Positions 37,155-47,099 are shown, counted from the stretch's first letter. The stretch: 64,000 nt of DNA from Magnetococcales bacterium (GCA_015231755.1 JADGAZ010000016.1:52857-116856); one strand, 5' to 3'. Program-made: numbers and translations. Notes: generated by a model from the letters alone, not told the origin.

Positions 37155-38438
37155 CTATCGTTCCTGGAAAGTGGCGTGCAACGAACGCAGCCACGGAGTC
37201 AACAGATATTCTAGCACAGTTCGACTGCCAATCAAAATCAAACAAACCACCTGCACCCCCGGATACAGGGAGTAACTTTGTTGGGTGCCTTCAAAGCGGT
37301 TTTTCGCCGTGACGATGCGGATCCGGTAAAAGGTTTTGCCTTCGGAGGTGACCAGGGCATCGGGGCTGACACTTTCCACCTTGCCCGGAATACGTCCGAA
37401 CAAAATGGCGTCCTGGGAGTTGAGAGTCACCCAGACCGTCTGTCCCGCATGAACATAACCGATATCCTGGACCGGCAGTTTGGCGTCGATCACCAGTTGA
37501 TCCTCGACGGGCACGATATCCATCACCGTCTGTCCCGCCTGGATGACTCCCCCTTCGGTGGAGATGGCGATACTTTTGATGATTCCGTCCACCGGCGAAC
37601 GCAGGATGGTCAATTCCTGGGTATGTTGCAACTTTTTCAGTCTTTGCGCCAGTTCTTCGTAATTTTGTTTGGCTTGGTTCAACTCTTTGTGGGCGGTTTC
37701 GATGAAATTGGCCTGGAGGGAATCCGCCCGTTCCCTGGCCTCCTTGAGCGCCGCCTGAATGCGGGGTTGGGCGGTTCTGTCCGCCGTGATCTGGCCTTCC
37801 ATGGTCTGTTTCTGTCGGACCAGATCCAGATGGGTCATCCGGCTGGTGAGATTGCGCTCCATCATCTTCTTGCTGATCTCCACCTGATCGGAGACCGTGG
37901 CCAGGATCTTCTGATTGTTCTCCTGGCGGCTGCGGTTTTCCACCAGTTCCTGTTCCCGTTGGGTGATCAGGCTTTTCAGCGTGGACAACTCGTGCTGAAA
38001 CCGTTGCCGACGGGCGGTGAAGGTGGCCAGTTCGGTGTTCACCAGCTCCGGATCCGCCTGGATCACCTGGGGATCGAAAACCGGGGTATCTCGTTTTTCC
38101 ACTTCCGCGGTCAGGCGTCCCATCTCCGCCAGCAGACCCATCAGACGCCGTTTCAGCTCATCCAGATCCGCGTTGGATCGGAGCGGATCCAGGCGCAACA
38201 GGGGTTGATTGCGCTGGACGGTCTCCCCTTCCTTGACCATGATTTCCTGGATGATGCCGCCTTCCAGGTGTTGGATGGACTTGATGCGGGAACTGGGCAT
38301 GACCACGCCTTGAGCTTGGGTGGTCACATCCAGCGGGGAAAAGGTGGCCCAGATCAACAAGGAGAGAAAAAACAACGCGCTCAAATAGAGCAAACGATGG
38401 GTATGGCGTCGGGTCGAGGAGGGATCGGCCATGCTCAT
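37155..38438 (-). CDS. HlyD-family type I secretion membrane-fusion protein
   Basis: 427 residues. One N-terminal membrane helix (LLYLSALFFLSLLIWATFSP) precedes the lipoyl half motif SIQHLEGGIIQEIMVKEGET. A long coiled-coil hairpin (about 100-290) and the closing beta-barrel (RSPVDGIIKSIAISTEGGVI) follow. The LEGGIIQEI motif marks the HlyD/PrtE group that bridges a type I ABC transporter and TolC. Overlaps the ABC gene by 4 bases (ATGA). Confidence 0.94.
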   Translation of the reverse strand: MSMADPSSTRRHTHRLLYLSALFFLSLLIWATFSPLDVTTQAQGVVMPSSRIKSIQHLEGGIIQEIMVKEGETVQRNQPLLRLDPLRSNADLDELKRRLMGLLAEMGRLTAEVEKRDTPVFDPQVIQADPELVNTELATFTARRQRFQHELSTLKSLITQREQELVENRSRQENNQKILATVSDQVEISKKMMERNLTSRMTHLDLVRQKQTMEGQITADRTAQPRIQAALKEARERADSLQANFIETAHKELNQAKQNYEELAQRLKKLQHTQELTILRSPVDGIIKSIAISTEGGVIQAGQTVMDIVPVEDQLVIDAKLPVQDIGYVHAGQTVWVTLNSQDAILFGRIPGKVESVSPDALVTSEGKTFYRIRIVTAKNRFEGTQQSYSLYPGVQVVCLILIGSRTVLEYLLTPWLRSLHATFQER

Positions 38439-40069
38439 CCCTCCTTGGGATTGGCCAGATCGATGATTTGACCCGCGCCATTCAGAATGTTTTCGTCGTG
38501 GGTGGCGATCACCAAGGTTTTGCCTCTTTTGGCCAGGGCGATCAACAGGCTGTAGACCACGGCGGTTCCTTCCCGGTCCAGCCCCACGGTCGGCTCGTCG
38601 AAGAGCATGATGGGACTGTCCAGGGCCATGGCCCGGGCCAGGGCGAAGCGGCGACGAATCCCCGGAGGAACCTCCTTGCCGTCATGGCTCAACCCCAGAT
38701 CCAGCCCCGCCGGATGCTCGGCCAGAAAACGACCCGCTCCCGCGCTGGTCAGCAGCGTGCGCATGGCTTCTTCGCTGAGGGTCGGGTCGTTGGCCAAAAA
38801 ATTTTCCCGCAGGGTGCCTGCCAGGAAAGTCGGCTCCTGGGGCAGGAAACCCAATTGGCGGCGGCGCCACTCCGGAGCCAATTGCCGCATTTCGATGCCG
38901 TCGAGCAGAATCTGTCCGCCGGTGGGTTGCTGCAAACCTACCATCAGGTGCAAAAGAGTGGACTTGCCCGAGCCGTTGGGTCCGGTGAGTACGCAGATGC
39001 TTCCCGGCGGCACCTGGAACGACAGGGCGTTGAGGAGTGGAATGGGGCGTCCTGGCCAGTGCATCGTCACCTGACGCAACTGGAGTTGACCTTGGCATTG
39101 GAGCGGGGTACTGCCGGATTCTCCTTCGGGTTCCAGGTTGCGGGCAAAGGTTTGAGCCGTGGCCATGGTGGCTTCGGCCTTTTTGAAGGCCTCCCCCAGG
39201 GATGCGAGACGGGACAGGGGGGAAAAGGCGCGATTGGCCAGGATATTGGCTCCGATCAGGGAACCCACATCCAGGGAACCATTGACGATCAGAACCGCAC
39301 CCACGGCGATGATGCCCACCCCACCCACAGCCTGAATGGTTTGCGCCCTGGAGGTCATGGTGCTGCTCAGGCGGGTCAGTTCGTGGCGCACCTGGGCCGA
39401 TTCCTGGACCACGGTGCTCCAGCGTTCCATGAGCAGCCCTTTGCCGCGGAAATGACGCACGCTTTCGGCAGCCCGCAACGCGGTGGCCAGCAGGGCGGCA
39501 AACCGGTTGGCCAGCTCCCGCCCCTGGCGCACGGGTGTGATCATGCGTTTTTGTCCGCGCCATCCCGTCACCAGCAGAATCGTCATCACCGCCAGGGTCA
39601 CCCAGGCCAGGGGCGGAGCCAGCAGGGCGATCACCAGCAAAAAGATCAGCACGAACGGCAGATCCGACAGGGCCGCGATATTGGCGGCTCCCAGGGTGTT
39701 GGCCTCCTGATCCACCCCCCGCACCATGGCTTCCAACTCCTCCACCGGACGGCGTCGCAAGGAGTCCAGAGGTGTGGTCAGAATCAGGCCATACAGCCCG
39801 ATGCTCAAGCGGATCTCCTCGTCGTTGGAGATCTCTCCGGCCAGTTGCAGGCGGATGGCCCGAAAGGCGTACTCCCCCGCAATGGCCAGCAGCACCCCCA
39901 GGGTCAGGGTGGCCAGGGTGCTGGAAACTCCATAGACAATGTAGCGGTTGAGCACATGAATCATGTACAGCGATGAGGCGATGCCCAGCAGATTGACCAT
40001 CAAGGCGGCGAACAGCAGGCGCGTCAAGGCTGCCGGGTTGCGTCGCAGACGATCAAGCACGATTTTCAT
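38435..40069 (-). CDS. Type I secretion ABC transporter (PrtD-like) with degenerate signature motif
   Basis: 544 residues: six-helix membrane domain (about 15-290) fused to an ATPase domain, without the C39 peptidase or its inactive relative at the N-terminus. Walker A is GPNGSGKST, Walker B is IMLFDEPT and the H-loop is IATHDE. The ABC signature LSGGQ is replaced by VPPGI in KEVPPGIRRRFALARA, which loses the Ser and first Gly that contact ATP across the dimer. PrtD-type transporters export proteins without a cleaved leader. It follows the chimeric channel gene by 37 bases. No RTX-type substrate gene is in the window. Confidence 0.92.
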   Translation of the reverse strand: MKIVLDRLRRNPAALTRLLFAALMVNLLGIASSLYMIHVLNRYIVYGVSSTLATLTLGVLLAIAGEYAFRAIRLQLAGEISNDEEIRLSIGLYGLILTTPLDSLRRRPVEELEAMVRGVDQEANTLGAANIAALSDLPFVLIFLLVIALLAPPLAWVTLAVMTILLVTGWRGQKRMITPVRQGRELANRFAALLATALRAAESVRHFRGKGLLMERWSTVVQESAQVRHELTRLSSTMTSRAQTIQAVGGVGIIAVGAVLIVNGSLDVGSLIGANILANRAFSPLSRLASLGEAFKKAEATMATAQTFARNLEPEGESGSTPLQCQGQLQLRQVTMHWPGRPIPLLNALSFQVPPGSICVLTGPNGSGKSTLLHLMVGLQQPTGGQILLDGIEMRQLAPEWRRRQLGFLPQEPTFLAGTLRENFLANDPTLSEEAMRTLLTSAGAGRFLAEHPAGLDLGLSHDGKEVPPGIRRRFALARAMALDSPIMLFDEPTVGLDREGTAVVYSLLIALAKRGKTLVIATHDENILNGAGQIIDLANPKEG

Positions 40070-40106
40070 GGGCGACGATCATCGGGTGTGGCTGAAGCCG
40101 GATGCC

Positions 40107-43100
40107 TCACGGTTTGTGGGTGGCCGTGGCTGCCGCTGGAACCGGCACTGGCGGTGTGATCTGGCCCGGATCCTCATCTTCCAGGGCGTCCCGCCAGATG
40201 ATGTCGTTTTCATGGAATTTCTTCCAGATCAACTGCCAGAACTCCTGGATGGCGGCCTTTCTTTTGGAAAAGGGCATATACAGACCCACCGGATAGAAGG
40301 AGACCCAGCGATCATTTTTCAGTTGCACCCCGTAATAATAGACCTTGGGGGCATCGGAGGGCAGTTCGTTGGGTAGGCTTTTGACCTGGGCCAGACACTC
40401 CTTGATGATCTTCAAGACCAGGGCCGGATCGTGTTTGGGATCGGTGTAGACCTCCAGATTGCGTTTGATGCAGCGTGGCTTGGTGAAGTTCTGAATCTCC
40501 GTGTCCGAGGTCTTGCTGTTGGGAAAGGAGATCATCTGGCCATCGAGAGAGTTGATGCGGGTGGTACGCCAAGTGATGTCCGAAACCACGCCGATGCTGT
40601 TGTTGAGTTTGATGGTATCGCCGATATTGAAGGGGCGTTCGATGTTCAGCATGATACCGGAAACGATATCCCGCAGATTGGACTGAACCGCCATACCGAT
40701 GATCATGGCCATCATGCCGGAGGTGGCGAGCATGCTGGTGATGCTCTTGTCAAAGACGAAGGCCACCACCCCGAAACCGGCCATCACGTAGATGAGCAGC
40801 ACGATGGTCATGCGCAGCACGTTGGGGATCTTGCGTTGGGTCCGGGTTTCCAAGGGAACCCAGATGAACCGTTCCAGGGAGATGATCGCCAGTCGGGCCG
40901 GGACGATGAACCAGCAGATGTCGAACACCATCACCACCGAGTCCACCGTGGAGTTGGTAAAGTTCTGCAAACTGTAATCCCGGGCCAAGTTGCCCAGGGT
41001 CATCAACAGCAGAGGCCAGAAGATCATGCGCAGGAACAGGGTCTGGATCCGCCAGAATTGACCCCGTTCCTTGATGTCCAGCAGTCGGGCCAGGACGCTC
41101 ATCACCAAAGAGAAGATCGCCAGATAGACGAACTGATCGGTGCTGGAGAGGACATCCCGGGCGTCGAAACGGTCGGGTTTAAGCACCATGCCCGCGTCCA
41201 GCATGGAAAAGAGGGGACGGGGCTTGCCGAATCCCACAAACAGGGGATTGCCATCCACGCCCCGCGGTTTGATCTCCTGGGAGACCCAGCCCCGCATGAT
41301 CAACCAGCCGCTGGCCCCGGCCAGCACCTGATCCCGCATCAAGGAGGCCACCATGGGATCGGTCATATCGTCGTTGGAATGAAACCAGGAGAGAGCCTTG
41401 TTCAGCCAGCCATCGGATTTTTTTTCAGACTCCGCGTGGCTGATGGACAATTTGGATTCCAGGGGATCCTTGGCATCCTGACCCAGATGTTGATTTAACA
41501 GGTTGAGTCCGAGGATATCTCCCACATACATCAGGTTGTGGCTGCCGAGGGTGCGGTGGTGAAACGCCAATCCCACCAGCAGGGTGCCATAGTTGCGTTC
41601 CGCTTCCGAGTAGCCCAGATAGAATTTGCCTTTGATGCGATAGGCCCGATAGCTCATGTCGCCATCTTTGCCCTCGCGCACCGGCTGTTCCAGGGCAATC
41701 GGCGTCACCGCGTTGGTAAAGACCACATCCTGAGGGGCAAAATCCCCCCGCCAGCGGAACCAGACGGCAAAATCGATGTCGGCGGTATTGGCGCTGCGGT
41801 CCAGGGCGGAGATTTTCTCCAGACGCACACCGGTATAGACCACATTGGTTTTGTACATGAAACGATTGTTGACATACAAGGCCCGTCCGGCGGTCACTTC
41901 CGCCAGCAGGTTGGTGACCCCTTCCTCCCGGATGGGAGACAACTGGGTCAGGGCCGAAACCAGATTGGTGCCGTCGTAATTGCCCACCATGGAGTCCCGG
42001 GTGGCGACCCCCTTGGCGTTGAAGAACAGTGGTCCATTGAGGCCGACAAAGGCGTTTTCCACCGAATTGCGGGCGGCGATGCGGTCCCGGAGTCGTTGGC
42101 GCAGGGGGGTATCCCGGTCTTTGCTGCTCACGGCGTCGAACAGACTGGCGGCGATCAATTTGGCGCTTTCGTAGGCGTAGGCGGCCACCCAGTCCGGAGC
42201 GTTGCCGTACTGGTTGGTGAAGCTGGTGTTGAATTTCTGCGCCCGGTCCCCGGAGGTGTCGAACAACATGGGGGTGGTCATCAGGGTGCCGTTGAGGGCG
42301 GATGCGGAGGTGCCTTTGCCTTTCCAGTTGGTGATGAAGGTCTCTAAGAAGCCCTTGGAGGCCAGATGGCGCAAGCCGACGATGCGCTGGCGGATGCCGG
42401 CTTCCCGCAGGGCGGCGATCATGCGGGTGGTGCTGTCCACCTCGCCCAGCACCAGGAAAGAGCCAAAAAGTTTTTTGGATTCGACTTCGGCGATGACGTT
42501 TTTCAGTTCCTGGTCCATGGCCTTCCCATCGGTGGGCATGGCCCACTTGTAGAGGATTTTGGTCCCGAAACGTTGATACACCTCATCGAAGCTGGTGGCC
42601 AGTTGTTCTCCCCGTGGGGTGGCCTCGTGGAGGATGAAGACGGTCTTTTCACCGACGACGTTGCGCAGATAGTTGGCCAGAAAACGGGTTTCGGTGCTTT
42701 CGTCGATCAGAGGCTGGAATACCCAGGTATTTTCCTGATAGGCCTTCTCCGGACCGTTGGTCATTAAAATGGCCGGCAGCGCCCGATCTCCGTAATAGGG
42801 GATGGCCTTGGCGGTGGCGGAGCTGTTCCAGTGACCCAGCACAGCCACCACATCCGGGTCGGCTTCCGCCTGTTGGGCGGCCTGGAGGGCCTCTGCCGGA
42901 GAGTTGCCTTCATCGACGTATTTGACGGCCAGTTGTCTGCCGTGGATGCCACCCTGTCGGTTGATCTGTTGCACCAGCAGCGCAACCCCCTGTTGCATGG
43001 CGTCGCCCTGGCTTTTATCGGGCCCGGTCATGGGGGCCACGACGGCAATGCGCATGGCATTGCCCGCGGGTTCTTTCAGAATGAACAGACCCACAAAGAG

Positions 43101-43196
43101 CGAAATCAAACTGGCGACCGCCAATGCCGCCGCCAGGATGAGCATGAACAGTTGTTTTTTGTTGAGCGTCGCGATCCACTGCCGAAATTTTTGCAT
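40107..43196 (-). CDS. Chimeric channel: periplasmic binding domain + Cys-loop-like domain + MscS pore
   Basis: 1029 residues. A membrane helix (about 15-40) leads to a periplasmic-binding-protein type 1 domain (about 46-420: MRIAVVAPMTGPDKSQGDAM, GIHGRQLAVKYVDEGNSP). Residues about 441-563 resemble the ligand domain of pentameric (Cys-loop) channels: VVYTGVRLEKISALD, then DFAVWFRWRGD (WFRW at about 479-482) and AYRIKGKFYLGY. After a linker come several helices (about 689-850) and an MscS core. Its pore helix is SGMMAMIIGMAVQSNLRDIV, with the following RPFNIGDTI. I infer a solute-sensing channel of the inner membrane. The PBP and MscS parts are firm; the middle domain is a pattern judgement. 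First gene of the T1SS run, 128 bases after the V-ATPase operon. Confidence 0.85.
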   Translation of the reverse strand: MQKFRQWIATLNKKQLFMLILAAALAVASLISLFVGLFILKEPAGNAMRIAVVAPMTGPDKSQGDAMQQGVALLVQQINRQGGIHGRQLAVKYVDEGNSPAEALQAAQQAEADPDVVAVLGHWNSSATAKAIPYYGDRALPAILMTNGPEKAYQENTWVFQPLIDESTETRFLANYLRNVVGEKTVFILHEATPRGEQLATSFDEVYQRFGTKILYKWAMPTDGKAMDQELKNVIAEVESKKLFGSFLVLGEVDSTTRMIAALREAGIRQRIVGLRHLASKGFLETFITNWKGKGTSASALNGTLMTTPMLFDTSGDRAQKFNTSFTNQYGNAPDWVAAYAYESAKLIAASLFDAVSSKDRDTPLRQRLRDRIAARNSVENAFVGLNGPLFFNAKGVATRDSMVGNYDGTNLVSALTQLSPIREEGVTNLLAEVTAGRALYVNNRFMYKTNVVYTGVRLEKISALDRSANTADIDFAVWFRWRGDFAPQDVVFTNAVTPIALEQPVREGKDGDMSYRAYRIKGKFYLGYSEAERNYGTLLVGLAFHHRTLGSHNLMYVGDILGLNLLNQHLGQDAKDPLESKLSISHAESEKKSDGWLNKALSWFHSNDDMTDPMVASLMRDQVLAGASGWLIMRGWVSQEIKPRGVDGNPLFVGFGKPRPLFSMLDAGMVLKPDRFDARDVLSSTDQFVYLAIFSLVMSVLARLLDIKERGQFWRIQTLFLRMIFWPLLLMTLGNLARDYSLQNFTNSTVDSVVMVFDICWFIVPARLAIISLERFIWVPLETRTQRKIPNVLRMTIVLLIYVMAGFGVVAFVFDKSITSMLATSGMMAMIIGMAVQSNLRDIVSGIMLNIERPFNIGDTIKLNNSIGVVSDITWRTTRINSLDGQMISFPNSKTSDTEIQNFTKPRCIKRNLEVYTDPKHDPALVLKIIKECLAQVKSLPNELPSDAPKVYYYGVQLKNDRWVSFYPVGLYMPFSKRKAAIQEFWQLIWKKFHENDIIWRDALEDEDPGQITPPVPVPAAATATHKP

Positions 43197-43323
43197 ACTT
43201 ACCTGTTCTGGGCCAGACTTTTGATCGTTGTGAGCATCAAGCCGTGTGAGGAGGGTCGAAAGCGTTCATGCCGCATGCATATCTTCTTTTCAGCTTCAAA
43301 TCAACCGAGAAAGTGTGTTTTGA

Positions 43324-43929
43324 TTATCTGGCCAATCGTACCCGCACGGACTCTTCCTGATCCAACTCTTCCAGGCGGATTTCCATTTCGTGGATGGCGG
43401 CGTCCAGTTCCGGGAGGATCACGTCTTCCAGGGCGCGGGCGCGTCGTTCGGTGCGTTGGTATTCGGCGAGCAGACGGTGCAGATTGCCGGAAAGGGCGGC
43501 CAGTTGTACCGCGAGAGTCAACAATTGTGCGTGGGAATGCTGACAGGATTTCTTTTCCCGGGAAGGAAACCCGGAAGAGGATCCCCCTTCGGTGGGAGCG
43601 TCTCCCAACGTCAGTGATCCCTGGTCCACCAGGGCAACCCCGAAAAAGAGCCGCTCCTGACGGATCACCCGGGCATCGGTCAACTCTTGAACCGGTGTCA
43701 CTTGAAGGTCATGCAGTCCATGCAGGGCCACGGCATCCGCCAGGGAGGTCATGGTGTGATGGTGTTGGGTCTGATAGCGTTCCGACAACTCCCGATAGCG
43801 GGTGAATTGCTGGATGATCTCCGTGGCCAGCAACAGGCGTTTCTCGTCGAGAAAACGATACCCTTCCCGCATGACCAGACGTTCATCCCGGCTTTCCAGC
43901 AACGCACTGCGGGTGGGGGTGATCTCCAT
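43324..43929 (-). CDS. atpD: V/A-type ATPase subunit D
   Basis: 201 residues, the usual length. The N-terminal TRSALLESRDERLVMREGYRFLDEKR and the C-terminal coiled coil (RRARALEDVILPELDAAIHEMEIRL) are the subunit D signature. It forms the rotating central stalk. Last gene of the operon, 6 bases after subunit B. Confidence 0.93.
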   Translation of the reverse strand: MEITPTRSALLESRDERLVMREGYRFLDEKRLLLATEIIQQFTRYRELSERYQTQHHHTMTSLADAVALHGLHDLQVTPVQELTDARVIRQERLFFGVALVDQGSLTLGDAPTEGGSSSGFPSREKKSCQHSHAQLLTLAVQLAALSGNLHRLLAEYQRTERRARALEDVILPELDAAIHEMEIRLEELDQEESVRVRLAR

Positions 43930-43935
43930 GGGCGG

Positions 43936-45336
43936 TTAGGGGGTGGCCCCTCCCTGACGCAAATGGCGTTGGATCTGATCGTCGGAGAGTCGGGACAACT
44001 CCGAGTCCGGCAGAATCTTCAGCAAGGACCATCCGACCGCCATGCTCTCTTCCAGGGTGCGGGGGCCATCCGGTTGGGCGATGAAACGGGTCTCGAACCG
44101 GTGACCGAACTCCAGAAACAGTCGATCCGTCGGGGTCAATCCTTCCGCGCCCACCACGCCGGCCAGCAGACGCACCCCCATGGTGCGGGCATAGGCGGCA
44201 TACAACTGATTGGCCAGGGCCGGATGGTCCGGATGGGTGAACCCTTCCCCGATGCCATCTTTCATCAGACGCGACAGGCTTGGCAGCACGGCGATGGGCG
44301 GATGGATCCCGGCCCGGTCCAGTTTGCGATCCAGGGTGATCTGGCCTTCGGTGATGTAGCCGGTCAGATCGGGAATCGGATGGGTGATGTCGTCGGCGGG
44401 CATGGTGAGAATGGGAATCTGGGTCACGGAACCGGGACGCCCGCGGATGCGACCGGCCCGTTCGTACAGGGTGGCCAGATCGGAATACATGTAGCCCGGA
44501 TAGCCCTTGCGGCTCGGGATTTCGCCGTGACTGGCGGACACTTCTCGCAACGCTTCGCAGTAGTTGGTCATGTCGGTGATGATCACCAGCACATGGCGTC
44601 CCTCCTGGTAGGCCAGATATTCGGCGGCGGTCAGGGCGAAACGGGGAGTCAGCAGCCGTTGGGCGCTGGAGTCGGAAGCCAGATTCAAAAACAGCGCGGT
44701 ATGACCCAGAGCGCCTCCCTCTTCGAGGGCGTGACGGAACCGTTCCGCCTGATCGAAGGGCACCCCGATTCCGGCGAACACGATGGCGAAGGGCTCCTCC
44801 TTGGTGGAGCGCAGCCGGGCGTGCAGGGCGATTTCCACCGCCAACCGGTTGTGGGGCAGACCGCCACCGGAGAAGATCGGCAGTTTCTGTCCCCGCACCA
44901 GACTGTCCAGCACATCGATGCCGGAAATACCGGTTTCGATGAAATCCTCGGGTTTGGCCCGTCGCAACGGGTTGATGATCGCCCCGTCGATGGGGGCTTT
45001 GACCTGGGCGGCCACCGGGGGTCCGCCATCCGCCACCCGACCCACCCCGTCGAACACCCGACCCAGAATGCCCGGTCCCAACGCGAAGGTGATGGGTTCG
45101 CCGATGAAGCGGATCCGGGTTCCGGCCATGGAGAGTCCGGAAGTGGTGTCCAGGGTTTCGATGGTCATGAAGTCGTCGTCCAACGCCGCCACCCGACCCA
45201 GACGGGTACGGCCATCGGTGCCGATCACCTCCACGGCGTCGTTGAGTCCCACTTCCACCTGACGCCGCGCAAATACCAACGGCCCTTCGATGCGGGTGAC
45301 CGCATCGGTCAGATAGAGATCCGCGTGGACCGTCAT
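43936..45336 (-). CDS. atpB: V/A-type ATPase subunit B
   Basis: About 466 residues. It has the non-catalytic nucleotide-fold motif FSGGGLPHNRLAVEIA (without a working P-loop), YPGYMYSDLATLYERAGRI and the ITDMTNYCEALREVS region. It alternates with subunit A in the head. The frame runs on upstream inside subunit A, but the ATG at 45336 has a GGAGA site and overlaps the A stop by 4 bases, the typical coupling in this operon. Confidence 0.96.
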   Translation of the reverse strand: MTVHADLYLTDAVTRIEGPLVFARRQVEVGLNDAVEVIGTDGRTRLGRVAALDDDFMTIETLDTTSGLSMAGTRIRFIGEPITFALGPGILGRVFDGVGRVADGGPPVAAQVKAPIDGAIINPLRRAKPEDFIETGISGIDVLDSLVRGQKLPIFSGGGLPHNRLAVEIALHARLRSTKEEPFAIVFAGIGVPFDQAERFRHALEEGGALGHTALFLNLASDSSAQRLLTPRFALTAAEYLAYQEGRHVLVIITDMTNYCEALREVSASHGEIPSRKGYPGYMYSDLATLYERAGRIRGRPGSVTQIPILTMPADDITHPIPDLTGYITEGQITLDRKLDRAGIHPPIAVLPSLSRLMKDGIGEGFTHPDHPALANQLYAAYARTMGVRLLAGVVGAEGLTPTDRLFLEFGHRFETRFIAQPDGPRTLEESMAVGWSLLKILPDSELSRLSDDQIQRHLRQGGATP

Positions 45337-47099
45337 GGTCGTTTCTCCTCTCCGCTTGTGCCGCCCAGGGAGCCGAAATCCGTTTCCAGCAACCCGTCCA
45401 GGGTGTCGAACCGTTCCAGTTCCTCGTCTCCGATATCCTCTCCCATCCGTTGCAGACGACGGGTGATGGGCAAGGAGATGATCCGTTCCACCCCGATCCC
45501 GGCTGCCACCGCCGCCTCGGCCCGATCCATGAAGCGGATCAACAACCCCATCATCCGGGTCTGCTTGCGGGGAGAGGCGTGGCGATCCTTGACCGAAAAC
45601 GCCGATTGGCGCAAAAACCCGTCGTTCACCAGTTCGGCGCACAGCAGGGTCAGCCGTTGGGCCTGGGGCAGGGCGTCCTTGCCGAGAATGCGGGCCATGC
45701 GTTCCAGGCGGGTCTGCTCTTCCAGCAGGGTCAGAAAACGACGGCGGTGTTCGGCCCAGTTGGGGGCACCCTCCTGGCTCCACCAGGAAGACAGGGTGTC
45801 CGCGTCTTCCGAGTAGGAGGCGATGGGGTCGATGGCCGGATAAAAACGGGCCTGGGCCCGTTTTCGGTCCAAGGCCCAGAAGTTGCGCACATAGCGTTTG
45901 GTCTGGATCGTGACCGGCTCGGAAAAGTCGCTGGAGGGGGGACTGACCGCCCCCATGACCGTCAGGGAACCGTTTTTGCCCGACAGGGTGATCACCCGTG
46001 CGGCCCGTTCGTAGAACTCCGCCAGCCGGGTGCTCAGATAGGCCGGATAGCCCGCCTCTCCGGGCAACTCTCCGAGACGGCCTGAAACCTCCCGCAACGC
46101 CTCGGCCCAACGGCTGGTGGAGTCGGCCATCAGGGCCACCTTCAATCCCTGATCCCGGAAATACTCCCCCACCGTGATGCCGGTGTAGACACTCGCCTCA
46201 CGGGCGGCCACCGGCATGTTGGAAGTGTTGGCGATCACCACCATCCGTTCCATGAGGGGGCGACCGGTGCGGGGATCCTCCAGATGGGGAAATTCATCCA
46301 GCACCCCAGCCATTTCGTTGCCCCGTTCGCCGCAGCCCAGATAGATGATCACCTCGGCGTCGCACCATTTGGCGATGGTTTCCAGCAGCACGGTTTTTCC
46401 GGTCCCGAATCCGCCGGGCACCATGGCTTTGCCGCCCCGGGCCACCGGAAACAGGGTGTCGAGGATGCGCTGTCCGGTCAACAACGGCGGGCCAGCCGAC
46501 AGACGTTCCGCGACGGGTCGGGGACGACGTACCGGCCAGGGATGGCTCATGGCGATGTCGATGCGTTGACCCTGGCCATCCCGCAGTTGGCAGACGCTTT
46601 CCACGTCGGTCCGTTCCCCCTGGGCCACGATCGATACCACTTCTCCCCCCTGATCCGGGGGAATCAGACAAAGCTGCTCACCACTGGCGCCGTCTATGGG
46701 ACGCACCGTGGCGAAGGGATCGCCTCCTTTCAGGATTCTGCCCGGTTCCACCAGGGGGGTGAACAGAAAACGTCCCGCCGGGGGATCGAACCGTCCGGGG
46801 AGGAGAAAGTCTCTGCCTTCGCCGCTCAGGGGACGGAGCAGGCCATCGAAAATATGTCCCAGCAGTCCCGGACCCAAGGGCACCGACAGGGGCATGCCCT
46901 GACCCACCACCGGGTCTCCCGGACGCAATCCCGTGCCGTCCTCGAAGAGCTGAACCGTGATTTCATCCCCTTGCATGCGGATCACTTCGCCGAGCAGCCC
47001 TTTGCTTCCCACCTGGACCGCTTCGTGAATGCGAAACGGGTCGCGGGTGGCTCCCCGCAACACCGGGCCACTGATCCACCGTATCACGGCTTTGTTCAT
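45333..47099 (-). CDS. atpA: V/A-type ATPase catalytic subunit A
   Basis: About 588 residues. Catalytic P-loop GGFGTGKTVLLETIAKW, GCGERGNEMAGVLDEFP and the ADSTSRWAEALREVSGRL motif, with the extra non-homologous region of V/A type A subunits near 110-200. It hydrolyses or makes ATP. The frame is open further upstream, but the ATG at 47099 overlaps the subunit E stop and gives family length. Confidence 0.97.
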   Translation of the reverse strand: MNKAVIRWISGPVLRGATRDPFRIHEAVQVGSKGLLGEVIRMQGDEITVQLFEDGTGLRPGDPVVGQGMPLSVPLGPGLLGHIFDGLLRPLSGEGRDFLLPGRFDPPAGRFLFTPLVEPGRILKGGDPFATVRPIDGASGEQLCLIPPDQGGEVVSIVAQGERTDVESVCQLRDGQGQRIDIAMSHPWPVRRPRPVAERLSAGPPLLTGQRILDTLFPVARGGKAMVPGGFGTGKTVLLETIAKWCDAEVIIYLGCGERGNEMAGVLDEFPHLEDPRTGRPLMERMVVIANTSNMPVAAREASVYTGITVGEYFRDQGLKVALMADSTSRWAEALREVSGRLGELPGEAGYPAYLSTRLAEFYERAARVITLSGKNGSLTVMGAVSPPSSDFSEPVTIQTKRYVRNFWALDRKRAQARFYPAIDPIASYSEDADTLSSWWSQEGAPNWAEHRRRFLTLLEEQTRLERMARILGKDALPQAQRLTLLCAELVNDGFLRQSAFSVKDRHASPRKQTRMMGLLIRFMDRAEAAVAAGIGVERIISLPITRRLQRMGEDIGDEELERFDTLDGLLETDFGSLGGTSGEEKRP

